NCBI GenBank assembly: GCA_035559535.1
Contig: DATMBG010000006.1
Location: forward strand, 1 to 64,000
Source: Candidatus Limnocylindrales bacterium
Lineage (GTDB): Bacteria; Moduliflexota; Moduliflexia; Moduliflexales; JAUQPW01
Reading direction: 5' to 3'
Length of the DNA: 64,000 bases
Shown piece after piece: positions 37,501-44,890 of the stretch. A model generated the notes under the pieces. That model was not told the DNA's origin, made no database searches, and saw nothing but the letters and a program-made list of their open reading frames with translations. Numbering within the stretch: position 1 is the stretch's first letter; each line of letters opens with the position of its first letter. The position numbers and the translations under genes are program-made.

Positions 37501-37985
37501 TTTTGGTTCTATTCCTTGCCACGAATCCTTTTATTTTACAATTGTACCGACTATCGAGTCTTCCTAATACCGGAGTCGTGGATACGCGCTACCGTACCTA
37601 TCAGTCGGATCAAAAGACCTCCAATCAGTATATAAGAGACCATTGGCAGGAAGGAGATTATGTGATAAGCGCAACTCCTGATGTGACAAAGTATTATGCC
37701 GGGCAATCCGATGCCTTTCTGGAAAGTTTTACTACCCTCATCGTAGTATATGCCGAGCAGGGAAAGGACTTCATATTGCAGGATAAATCTATCGGTGTAC
37801 CCTCTCTCATAGGACTACGAGATTTAAAAGACGCTGTAAACCAACATCAACGGGTCTGGATTGCGGCCGTCCCAAACAGTATGTTTAACAAGCTAAATAC
37901 GCCTGAAGTGTTAAACTATATTAACACAAATTTCAAGGTCGTATATGAATCCTACAACGCAAAGATTTACCTTTGGGAAAAATAA
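34581..37985 (+). CDS. GT39/PMT-like glycosyltransferase fused to two beta-sandwich domains
   Basis: An 1134-residue protein. After one N-terminal membrane helix (about 31-53) come two periplasmic beta-sandwich domains (about 65-225 and 245-430) with the pattern AxWI...YFRK/YFQK...WIKVAAPDSYTLLVNG...DITPYLRTGKNVIGV. This is typical of carbohydrate-binding modules at the N terminus of alpha-L-rhamnosidases and GH2 enzymes. The second is interrupted by a Ser/Thr/Pro-rich insert (about 315-370). A GT-C membrane region (about 475-1020) follows, with an acidic pair in SINGDECGTLRDA in the first loop. It probably transfers a sugar from a polyprenyl-phosphate donor and holds the glycan through its sandwich domains. 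Confidence 0.82.
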   Translation: MEERGDIEKKDGMIEGYGSEGTLSASSSSRFQVPISLTCALLVAGFGALLGYFVWNTYANRTLIHSYPLSWGNAQWIATQTEAPQGYFRKNLYLPRKVNHAWIKVAAPDSYTLLVNGISVGKKTFHAINVSGVYDITPYLRTGKNVIGVLVRLSVYPGTGRTLVEGAYVDDVNQETRFISDGTWKVKIVEERQGEGTILWSSPSFDDGNWPFAKVLGPANIERVYPLNVDYGATEDSVTAIEIPPTHPQLITEAPHGEWIWYPDPEVRTAYFQKVLDLSHRIREVWIRVAASQRYNLEVNGIEIASIDQSLNPTIQSTSTTNIVTSTTSIAPVTPTRSTNRIPAGVPQNPAEGTGSPAPSKSGQLSGSLDIYNITPFIHPGSNRIGVSVHGERSSQALLVDGLMVHQNGEVEWFKSDSSWKTLPVEDLSPQHSLETVPSKSLLKDARIVGKYPDLPWGLLKKNAKIITLPSNLQTIAWLLLLAYMLAGALIMVFFWILSGYLRYRLNPESIRQKAGRSKLPVGLNQALSLDTLAHVPPALFLGICYLLQYDVRFDYSFPFQPWIIAVAILLLIGFKLAFILEAKKVMRNGISRYLPSVSRLPVDTLTLTTLEESKKFQLGCLLVILICGTWLRIHNIDFESINGDECGTLRDALSILVRGYAFRTLGIYEKPLVTYELLPYPISISFLLFGVSDFALRLPSALYGIFSIFLIFYVGSKLFNKRIGLLASAIFAFIPLSIHWAQNDRYPQPTHTLGLIVSYLFYRAINEERIRPRYIYPIAVLYIWMFLTWEGTGFMLGALALGLVLVRWKDYKWIKEPHLWAALIGIVTVVLVQGFRRKVYTAKYLVIGEGLLSGVTLAPVFFDPLYDPYYYVDNFFRAENHSIMTALSLVGLPLFVMNPGLRFFATILITVWFLFTNLFPLPTNRYLYHVQPYLIILAAATCVYYGDYLISLGKGVISQTKSWINTMILVIPLLVLFLATNPFILQLYRLSSLPNTGVVDTRYRTYQSDQKTSNQYIRDHWQEGDYVISATPDVTKYYAGQSDAFLESFTTLIVVYAEQGKDFILQDKSIGVPSLIGLRDLKDAVNQHQRVWIAAVPNSMFNKLNTPEVLNYINTNFKVVYESYNAKIYLWEK

Positions 37986-37989
37986 CTCA

Positions 37990-38024
37990 TTGTCCCTTGT
38001 CTAAGGACTCTAGGCAAGGGACAA
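37990..38024. other. Spacer hairpin, 10-bp perfect stem
   Basis: TTGTCCCTTG (37990-37999) pairs with CAAGGGACAA (38015-38024). It is followed by an A-run on the plus strand, so it is not a plus-strand terminator. Confidence 0.55.
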
Positions 38025-38046
38025 AAAAAGACAAAGGATAAAGAAT

Positions 38047-38724
38047 ATGTTTTATAATCCCGCTTATTTTGATTTTGTAAAACTCCTTGAATCTAACTGG
38101 CTAAAGATCAGAGCAGAGGTTGAGCGGCTCCAGGGGGAGAATTTTAATCCCTGGTACGAGAAACACCTTTATAATAAGGACTGGACTGCCTTTGGTTTAT
38201 ACAATGGATATAAACAGGAGAGGGGGCAAAAGATAGAGGAAAACTGTGCCTTATGTCCGGAAACTACCAGGATTATTGAAGCTATTCCGGGTTTGATGAC
38301 GGCGGGTTTTTCGTGTCTGGCTCCGGGTACCTATATAAGACCCCATAAGGGTTATGAAGGAAATGTGCTGCGTTGTCACCTTGGCTTGATTGTTCCAGAA
38401 GGGTGTGGCATAACCGTTCAGGGAAAAACTAAAACCTGGACGGAGGGAAAATGCATTGTATTTGATGATACTTTTGTTCATGAGGCCTGGAATTTTGGAA
38501 AGAGTAAAAGAATTGTATTGCTGATGGATATTAAAAAAGATAAGGATGTCCTGGGAATAGATCTTTCTGATGAAAAGTATATAGAACCTTTCACATGGGG
38601 TGAAATTCTTAGAAGAGAGTTTCAGTATACCCGGCTTTTCTACTATAAAGTAACGACTAAGTTAGCTAAGATGAAGCAGGCCTTGAAGGGTTCTGGTGAA
38701 AAGCCATACAAATCCGCTGCCTGA
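38047..38724 (+). CDS. Aspartyl/asparaginyl beta-hydroxylase-like Fe(II)/2-oxoglutarate dioxygenase
   Basis: A 225-residue protein of the Asp/Asn beta-hydroxylase family, which also includes the lipid A hydroxylase LpxO. Likely iron ligands are His100 (YIRPHKGY) and His145 (FVHEAWNFG), with Arg155 positioned for 2-oxoglutarate; RCHLGLIVP and CIVFDDTFVHEAWN are family-typical segments. It would hydroxylate a lipid, peptide or glycan-linked group. It is soluble and the last gene of the plus-strand glycan run. An imperfect inverted repeat follows. Confidence 0.85.
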   Translation: MFYNPAYFDFVKLLESNWLKIRAEVERLQGENFNPWYEKHLYNKDWTAFGLYNGYKQERGQKIEENCALCPETTRIIEAIPGLMTAGFSCLAPGTYIRPHKGYEGNVLRCHLGLIVPEGCGITVQGKTKTWTEGKCIVFDDTFVHEAWNFGKSKRIVLLMDIKKDKDVLGIDLSDEKYIEPFTWGEILRREFQYTRLFYYKVTTKLAKMKQALKGSGEKPYKSAA

Positions 38725-38740
38725 CCCCCTTCTCTGTTTT

Positions 38741-38810
38741 GAGGACGAGGCATTCTTCAACGGTCAGGGTTATCCTCTCCTACTTTCACCGATGAATGCT
38801 TTGTCCTTAC
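38741..38810. other. Imperfect inverted repeat after the dioxygenase gene
   Basis: The segment at 38741-38764 and the reverse complement of 38788-38810 agree at most positions (GGAC-A-GCATTC core). It may form a stem ending the glycan transcript, but no T-tract is seen. Confidence 0.35.
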
Positions 38811-38956
38811 TCAAAATATTGCTTGATAAATCTGGATTTTAAGCCTATCTTATTGTCGATAAACGCTGGTAAGTTATGTCTCACTTTAAGAGCCGGTGGT
38901 TCTTGCTCCTTATTTTTTAGAGAGGAATATCTAAAATTAAATCCAATGAGATCGTC

Positions 38957-40006
38957 ATGCGTAAAATTCGACCTATTCTGTATGTAAGTATCCTGGTAAT
39001 TCTTTTATTTGCAGTTTTCCTTAAAAGACATCACTTCTTCAAAAAAATCCTCATAACCCAGAGCCAACGAACCTCCGAGCAAACTCAAAAAATCAATCGA
39101 ATCAAAAAAGATGTGAATATCATTCAACCCGAGCTAACCGACCCCAATATTGATACCTACCTTCATCCCCATATTGCTTATCGAAATTTAGAGGTTCCCG
39201 GGAAAGATAAACTCTTTGTGTTTCTGCCGGGTACCGAAGCTAAACCCAGTGGCGTGAAGCAACTACTTAAAGTAGTTGCGGATACCGGAACCCCCATTAT
39301 TGGGCTAAGCTATCCTAATGAGCCTAGTGTTCGAGACCTCTGTCGGAGTGATTCGGAATGCTATGGTAAAGTTCGGGAAGAGGTCATTTACGGAGCGGAT
39401 ACATCTCCACTGGTTAATGTAAATCGTGCAAATTCTATTATGAACAGGCTCATCAAGCTGCTGCAATATCTGGATCGCCAATCTCCGGAGGAAGGATGGG
39501 GGGAGTTTCTTAGGGAGGGTAATCAGATTAACTGGGCAAAGATTATCATTGCAGGTCATTCCCAAGGAGGGGGACATGCCGCCTTTATTGCAAAAAATCA
39601 TCTGGTGAGTCGTGTGGTTACCTTGGCTGCACCTTTTGATTCGCCCAACGAACCGGAGGATCCGAAAATTAAACCTGCCAGTTGGTTACTTGAACCCCAT
39701 GTGACCCCGGGTAACCGTTATTATGGTTTTGGTCATGTAGAGGATTTTGCATTAACGGTTCTTGTACCGATCTGGAGAACTTTACAATATCCTGGGGAAC
39801 CCGTGAATGTTGATAAAACAAGTCCTCCCTATAATAATAGTCATCAACTTTATACTGCTTTGGAACCTTCTGCAGTAAAAAACGTCCGTATAGGTATCCA
39901 AAAGGAAGCTCATATGATGATTGTATCCGATATAGCAACACCCCTCGACAAAAATGGAGAACCGGTATTTGCTCCGGTGTGGAGGTATATGTGTTGCCAA
40001 GAATAG
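38957..40006 (+). CDS. Membrane-anchored alpha/beta hydrolase (lipase-like), copy 1
   Basis: A 349-residue protein with one N-terminal hydrophobic helix (about 6-23, no lipobox) and an exported alpha/beta-hydrolase domain. The nucleophile elbow IIIAGHSQGGGHAAF places Ser202 in G-H-S-Q-G, and LFVFLPGTEAKPSG provides the oxyanion-loop region. It belongs with serine esterases/lipases; the substrate is unknown. It is a tandem paralogue of the next gene, with long blocks of identity around INW-KII-AGHSQGGGHAA and NRYYGFGH. Confidence 0.8.
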   Translation: MRKIRPILYVSILVILLFAVFLKRHHFFKKILITQSQRTSEQTQKINRIKKDVNIIQPELTDPNIDTYLHPHIAYRNLEVPGKDKLFVFLPGTEAKPSGVKQLLKVVADTGTPIIGLSYPNEPSVRDLCRSDSECYGKVREEVIYGADTSPLVNVNRANSIMNRLIKLLQYLDRQSPEEGWGEFLREGNQINWAKIIIAGHSQGGGHAAFIAKNHLVSRVVTLAAPFDSPNEPEDPKIKPASWLLEPHVTPGNRYYGFGHVEDFALTVLVPIWRTLQYPGEPVNVDKTSPPYNNSHQLYTALEPSAVKNVRIGIQKEAHMMIVSDIATPLDKNGEPVFAPVWRYMCCQE

Positions 40007-40025
40007 AATGCCGTGTAAAGATGAG

Positions 40026-41051
40026 ATGTCTATTATTCATAAAATCTTTTTCATTCTCTATAACCAGGGAATTCTTCTTTTTTTACTTGTAATTCTTCTG
40101 GGATGTACCCAAATTGGGAGGGGGAGCCCTGTGGGTAGATTACCACCCGAATTTGAACAAATTAGAAGAGAGGTTCATATCATTCGGCCTTATCAAACAG
40201 ACCCCAATATTAATACCTATCCTAATCCGCATATTGCCTATCGAAATTTACGGGTTCCAAGGAAAAACAGACTTTTCGTGTTTTTACCGGGTACAGAAGC
40301 GAAGCCCAGCGGGGTTAAACATCTCCTTAAAGTCGTTTCAGATACCGGCATACCGGTTATTGGGTTGAGTTATCCTAATGAACCCAGTGTTCGAAGTCTT
40401 TGCCAAAACGATCCTGATTGTTATGGTAGAGTCCGCCACGAAATTATCTATGGGGTCAATACCTCTCCCCTTGTTAATGTAGATCCTGCAAATTCCATTG
40501 TCGGCAGACTCACCAGACTATTGCAATATTTAAATTACCAGTTTCCCCAAGAAGGATGGGGAGAATTTCTTATCAATGGTAATCAAATTAACTGGTCCAA
40601 GATCATTCTGGCGGGTCATTCTCAAGGAGGAGGACATGCAGCCTATATTGCTAAGGATAACGTGGTCAGTCGCGTCATTACCTTTGCTTCACCTTTTGAT
40701 ACCATCAGTCAGCCGGGAGATCCAAGAATCAGACCTGCAAACTGGTTACTCCAACCCCATGTAACTCCTGCAAATCGTTATTACGGTTTTGGTCATATTA
40801 ACGATTTTGCACTGGATGTTCTTGTACCCATCTGGAGAGCCCAGCAATACCCGGGCGAACCTGTAAATGTAGACAGCGCAAATTCCTGGTACAATTACAG
40901 CCATCAACTTTATACTACCAGACCTCCTCGAACCGGAAATACCTATCGCGATGCGCACATGAGTATTGTTTTGGATATAGCAACCCCCTTGGACAGGAAT
41001 GGATATCCCGTTTTTGCTCCTGTATGGAGGTATCTCTGCTGCTCAGGTTAA
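40026..41051 (+). CDS. Lipoprotein alpha/beta hydrolase (lipase-like), copy 2
   Basis: A 341-residue paralogue of the upstream gene. I start at 40026 (MSIIHKIFF), which yields a signal peptide with lipobox LLGC (Cys27), making this an outer- or inner-membrane lipoprotein. A longer frame from 39954 overlaps the previous gene and is unlikely. The elbow IILAGHSQGGGHAAY keeps the Ser nucleophile. The two copies share most of their catalytic domain but differ in anchoring: a membrane helix in copy 1, a lipid here. The gap between the genes is 19 bp. Confidence 0.82.
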   Translation: MSIIHKIFFILYNQGILLFLLVILLGCTQIGRGSPVGRLPPEFEQIRREVHIIRPYQTDPNINTYPNPHIAYRNLRVPRKNRLFVFLPGTEAKPSGVKHLLKVVSDTGIPVIGLSYPNEPSVRSLCQNDPDCYGRVRHEIIYGVNTSPLVNVDPANSIVGRLTRLLQYLNYQFPQEGWGEFLINGNQINWSKIILAGHSQGGGHAAYIAKDNVVSRVITFASPFDTISQPGDPRIRPANWLLQPHVTPANRYYGFGHINDFALDVLVPIWRAQQYPGEPVNVDSANSWYNYSHQLYTTRPPRTGNTYRDAHMSIVLDIATPLDRNGYPVFAPVWRYLCCSG

Positions 41052-41089
41052 CCACGTATATTTAAAGGGGCTGGTTATTTTCCTTAGAG

Positions 41090-44000
41090 TTATCTTCCAC
41101 CCGAGGCCGCTACAGGAATATCTCCGGGCTGACCCCATATATTGAGAGTAGAAATTCTAAACCCGGAGGAAGAAGTCAGGATAAACCATTCTCCCGTAGA
41201 AGCCTGAAAAATTCCCAAGTCAGTCCGTCTATCCCCGTCAAAATCTGCCTGAACCGGGAAATCGCCAGGTCGTGATACTTTTTGAACCATTTCACCTTTT
41301 TTGAGCAAAACGATCCAGGTATGAGTGACCGATCTCCAGATGGCTACATCAGCCAGTCCATCGCCATCGTAATCTCCAGGTACCGGAAAATCTCCCGGCT
41401 GTCCCAGGATGGAAATAGTACTCCCTCCACTGGAGTTAAGGATGTACCAGGTTCCGTTGGAAGGTCGAAAAACGGCTATATCCGTTTTTCCATCTCCATC
41501 ATAATCGGCCGGTGTAGGGATATCTCCGGCAATACCCCAGGAGGTAACCATAAAGTTAATGGGATTGGAGGGGGAAGATCCCGATAAAGAAATCCACCAT
41601 TCTCCTGTCGCAGGCCTCCAGATAGCACGATCTGTTTTTTTGTCTCCGTCATAGTCCCCCGGAACTGGAATATCTCCCCGGATACCCCAATTCTGAACGT
41701 CCTCACTCCCATTCAAAAGAACATGCCAATCTCCTGTAGAAGGTCGCCAGAAGGCAAAATCTGCAGTTCCATTTCCATCATAATCGCCTGGAACCGGAAT
41801 ATCTTCAGAGGATCCGAAAAATACAGGAGAAGTTCCCAGAACTAACCACTCCCCGGTAGAAGGTCTATAAAGGGCAATATCGGCTTTACCATCTCCATTG
41901 TAATCTGCCGTGTAGGCTACCGGGACTGTGTCAGAAATTTTAGCGATAAAAGCGTCTCCGAACCCCCCCCCAAAATTTGGTTGAAGCGCATTTACGGTTG
42001 GGAAGTTGGTTGAAGCGGCTCCACCGGCTATGTAAGCGGCACCTGCCGCGTCTACGGCCACCGCAAGACCAAATTCTCGGAAAATATCATTATTACCGCC
42101 GAGGTAAGTTGCATAAACAATGGAAGAACCTGTGGCATCCAACTTCGCTAGGAAGGCATCGCTAAATCCTCCTCCAAAAGTGGATTGTATAGAATTTGCT
42201 GTAGGCATGTCGGGTGAGCTGGTATCACAAACCACGTAAATATTCCCGGAGGTATCCACGGCGATATCGTTACCGATGTCAAAGTCACTACCTCCGAGAT
42301 AGGTCGAAAAAACCAGAGAAGACCCTGTTGGATTCAACTTTGCGACAAAGGCATCAAAAGCATCACTGGGATTGGTATAACCCCCCCCAAAAACTGCTTG
42401 CAGGGCATTCACGGTGGGAAAATCTAAAGAACGGGTAAAACCGGTCACATAGGCATTACCGTATTTATCTACGGCAATCCCGTGCCCAGTTTCTCCCTTA
42501 CTGCCACCCAAATAAGTGGAGTAAATAAAAGCAGTACCGGTAGCATTTAGTTTTACCACGAAGGCATCGGTGGGGAAGTCTGAATCTCCCCCCGCAAAGG
42601 AAGGTTGCAAAGCCTGAGCTGTCGGAAAGTCGACCGACTCGGTAGTGCCCATGATGTAAGCATTACCCAGGGTATCGACTGCAATATCATAACCCGATTC
42701 TCGACCACTCCCCCCCAGGTAAGTAGAGTAGACAAGGGCAGAGCCTGTTGAATTTAACTTGGCCACGAAGACATCCTCGCAGGGAGGAAGGGCACAAAGA
42801 TCTGCGCCCTTATTTGGCTGCAAGGGGTTCATAACGGGAAAGTTGGTGGATCGGGTCCCCCCGGTTATATAAGCATTGCCAGAAGCATCTACGGCGATAC
42901 TGTGACCCAGATCACTCTCACTGCCCCCGAGATAGGTGGCATAAATGAGTTTAGAACCTGAGGAATTCAATTTTACTACAAAGGCATCATCAAATCCGCC
43001 TCGTTTGGGTTGTAAAGGATTTACCAATGGGAAATCCGGAGAACTGGTCTGACCGGTCAGATAGATATTATTCAGAGGATCCAGGGCAATCCCATAGCTA
43101 AAATCACGGCCACTACCCCCCAAATAGGTGGCATAGAGGAGGGTAGATCCTGTGGAATCTAGTTTTGCAACAAAGGCATCGATGAAGCCGTTAAAAGTAT
43201 TCTGGAAAGGTTTCTGGGTAGGAAAGTTAATCGAATCCGTGGTGCCCGTTACATAAACGTTACCTAACGTATCTACAGCGATGGCACGGCCAAATTCACC
43301 ATAAATGTTGGTACTCCCCCCCAAATAGGTTGAGTAGATTAACACGGGATCTATAATCAGGGTTTTGGAAGCCATGTAAGTACCCAATTGAAATCCGATT
43401 TTAGCTGGCTTTCTGTCTTTTTGTAGGAAGGGATTCTCCGTAAGCTCCTCCTGGTTGAGTATCACATAACGACCAGGAATTACCTGCCTTGTACCATTGA
43501 TCTCTTGATAGATAACCGGCTTTTGTTGCCGGATTTCGCCTATGGGAGTGTAAAGTACAAGATCCCCATTGAGATCAATTTCAAGTTTCTCTACCCCTTC
43601 AAAAGAGAATTGGATAGCCGTAAGGTCTGCACCTGGAGTAATGACCCAATCATACTCTAAATGGCCTTGGTGACTGTGATAAACCAGATTTACACCGGGA
43701 TACACATCCTGATACACCACTTTTCCATAAGTTGGGATCTCCGTACGCCACCTGTCAGGATCATTACCGATAAAATAATTGCGCTTGCCTGGTAATTCAT
43801 CTAGCCCATTTATAAGGGGCTGAGGGTTAGCACCTATGAGTTGCATTCGAAGTACTGCGCTCGTATCCCTGTATAAATCGCTATCTTGTTTAAATAAATC
43901 CTCGATTTGTTCTACCTTTCGAGCCTTCCTTTCTTCCTTCTTAAGGATCCATACCGCCTCGGTAGGGGTCAAATACAAGTGGTAACCGCTCCCACGAACC

Positions 44001-44221
44001 AGGAACTTTACTTCAGGATCGGTTTGGCCTTGATTGATCTCAAAACTCAGGGATGGTTGTGTATAGGTCGGGGGTATCTGGGTTGGTTGTTCAGGAGTTA
44101 AGGGAGGTTGTGGTGGGGCCGCGAATACTGGCTGCAAATAGGCTGTCGGTCCTGGAAACCCCGATACAAGCCAGACTAAATACCCAACCCAGAGGATCAG
44201 GTGTTTTAAGTAGTACTTCAT
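41090..44221 (-). CDS. Secreted double beta-propeller protein (SBBP + FG-GAP/VCBS-like)
   Basis: About 1043 residues with a signal peptide (MKYYLKHLILWVGYLVWL...VFAAPP). An N-terminal domain of about 300 residues (FEINQGQTDPEVKFLVRGSGY onward) of the type preceding SBBP propellers is followed by seven SBBP blades (YSTYLGGS...IAVDTLGNVYVTG...FPT...DAFVAKLN). Six C-terminal repeats follow, of the form GDIPVPGDYDGDGKTDIAxWRPxTGxW, whose DxDxDG loops should bind calcium. Likely a surface or secreted binding protein; partner unknown. I prefer 44221 over an upstream in-frame ATG at 44257 because of the signal peptide. It converges with the lipase genes. Confidence 0.88.
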   Translation of the reverse strand: MKYYLKHLILWVGYLVWLVSGFPGPTAYLQPVFAAPPQPPLTPEQPTQIPPTYTQPSLSFEINQGQTDPEVKFLVRGSGYHLYLTPTEAVWILKKEERKARKVEQIEDLFKQDSDLYRDTSAVLRMQLIGANPQPLINGLDELPGKRNYFIGNDPDRWRTEIPTYGKVVYQDVYPGVNLVYHSHQGHLEYDWVITPGADLTAIQFSFEGVEKLEIDLNGDLVLYTPIGEIRQQKPVIYQEINGTRQVIPGRYVILNQEELTENPFLQKDRKPAKIGFQLGTYMASKTLIIDPVLIYSTYLGGSTNIYGEFGRAIAVDTLGNVYVTGTTDSINFPTQKPFQNTFNGFIDAFVAKLDSTGSTLLYATYLGGSGRDFSYGIALDPLNNIYLTGQTSSPDFPLVNPLQPKRGGFDDAFVVKLNSSGSKLIYATYLGGSESDLGHSIAVDASGNAYITGGTRSTNFPVMNPLQPNKGADLCALPPCEDVFVAKLNSTGSALVYSTYLGGSGRESGYDIAVDTLGNAYIMGTTESVDFPTAQALQPSFAGGDSDFPTDAFVVKLNATGTAFIYSTYLGGSKGETGHGIAVDKYGNAYVTGFTRSLDFPTVNALQAVFGGGYTNPSDAFDAFVAKLNPTGSSLVFSTYLGGSDFDIGNDIAVDTSGNIYVVCDTSSPDMPTANSIQSTFGGGFSDAFLAKLDATGSSIVYATYLGGNNDIFREFGLAVAVDAAGAAYIAGGAASTNFPTVNALQPNFGGGFGDAFIAKISDTVPVAYTADYNGDGKADIALYRPSTGEWLVLGTSPVFFGSSEDIPVPGDYDGNGTADFAFWRPSTGDWHVLLNGSEDVQNWGIRGDIPVPGDYDGDKKTDRAIWRPATGEWWISLSGSSPSNPINFMVTSWGIAGDIPTPADYDGDGKTDIAVFRPSNGTWYILNSSGGSTISILGQPGDFPVPGDYDGDGLADVAIWRSVTHTWIVLLKKGEMVQKVSRPGDFPVQADFDGDRRTDLGIFQASTGEWFILTSSSGFRISTLNIWGQPGDIPVAASGGR

Positions 44222-44329
44222 GGTAATGTTATAACTCCATCCGGGGCGAGTAAGCAAATGAAGCCATAAGGGAATGAAGCATTTCTCCTCCCTGACTCCC
44301 GTCGACGAGGGAACGAGGGACCGGTCAAA

Positions 44330-44695
44330 TTAGCTATTTTTTTTAAACGGTCCAAAAATCATCCCTATGATGGCTCCAACGGCTGCCCCCATAAGCCCTA
44401 TGAAAATGACTCCAATGGTACCCTGGAAAATACTCTCCAGAATAGCTCCGAGAATTTCCATACCAGTCCCTTCATGCACTCCGATTAGTATTCCAAAACC
44501 CATTCCAAGCATTGCTCCGAGGATCGCGCCAACCGTACCTCCCACCAGAGCCCCTCCGAGCGCCCGGTCTGGGAGACGGTGGGACTGTAATTCGGGAGGC
44601 AGTAGACGATAGATCTGGGATATGCTGTTTTCTAATCTCTTTTTTCTATCTGGGGTTGATCCGGTTTCAAACTTTGAGCCTTTATCCGTGTTCAT
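44330..44695 (-). CDS. Small glycine-zipper membrane protein
   Basis: A 121-residue protein with a charged N terminus (about 1-45) and two Gly-rich hydrophobic segments (GGALVGGTVGAILGAMLGMGFGILIG and a second ending IGLMGAAVGAIIGMIFGPF) separated by an acidic loop. The G-x3-G spacing is that of glycine-zipper helices that pack tightly in membranes. No family identity or catalytic role can be assigned. It has no strong ribosome site. It lies between the two propeller-protein genes on the same strand. Confidence 0.6.
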   Translation of the reverse strand: MNTDKGSKFETGSTPDRKKRLENSISQIYRLLPPELQSHRLPDRALGGALVGGTVGAILGAMLGMGFGILIGVHEGTGMEILGAILESIFQGTIGVIFIGLMGAAVGAIIGMIFGPFKKNS

Positions 44696-44815
44696 GGGTC
44701 AAGGAAAGGGAGACTATACAGGATGTATTTACCAGGGTTTTATATTCTTTATTCAAATTACTACTACACTGTTTACTTAATTTTAGCCTCATAGGGCTAC
44801 TTTCACTCCCCAGCT

Positions 44816-44890
44816 CCCCTCTCCCGCAGCGTGGGAGAGGGGCCGGGGGTGAGGGTAACTCTATAGGATCAAATTTAACTTTACAAAGTA
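44816..44890. repeat. Dispersed 75-bp palindrome-plus-tail repeat, copy A
   Basis: A palindrome CCCCTCTCCCGC/GGGAGAGGGG is followed by a tail ending AAATTTAACTTTACAAAGTA. Copies recur at 51893-51965 (opposite strand) and 63175-63250. It lies directly downstream of the PhoD-like gene. Confidence 0.8.
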
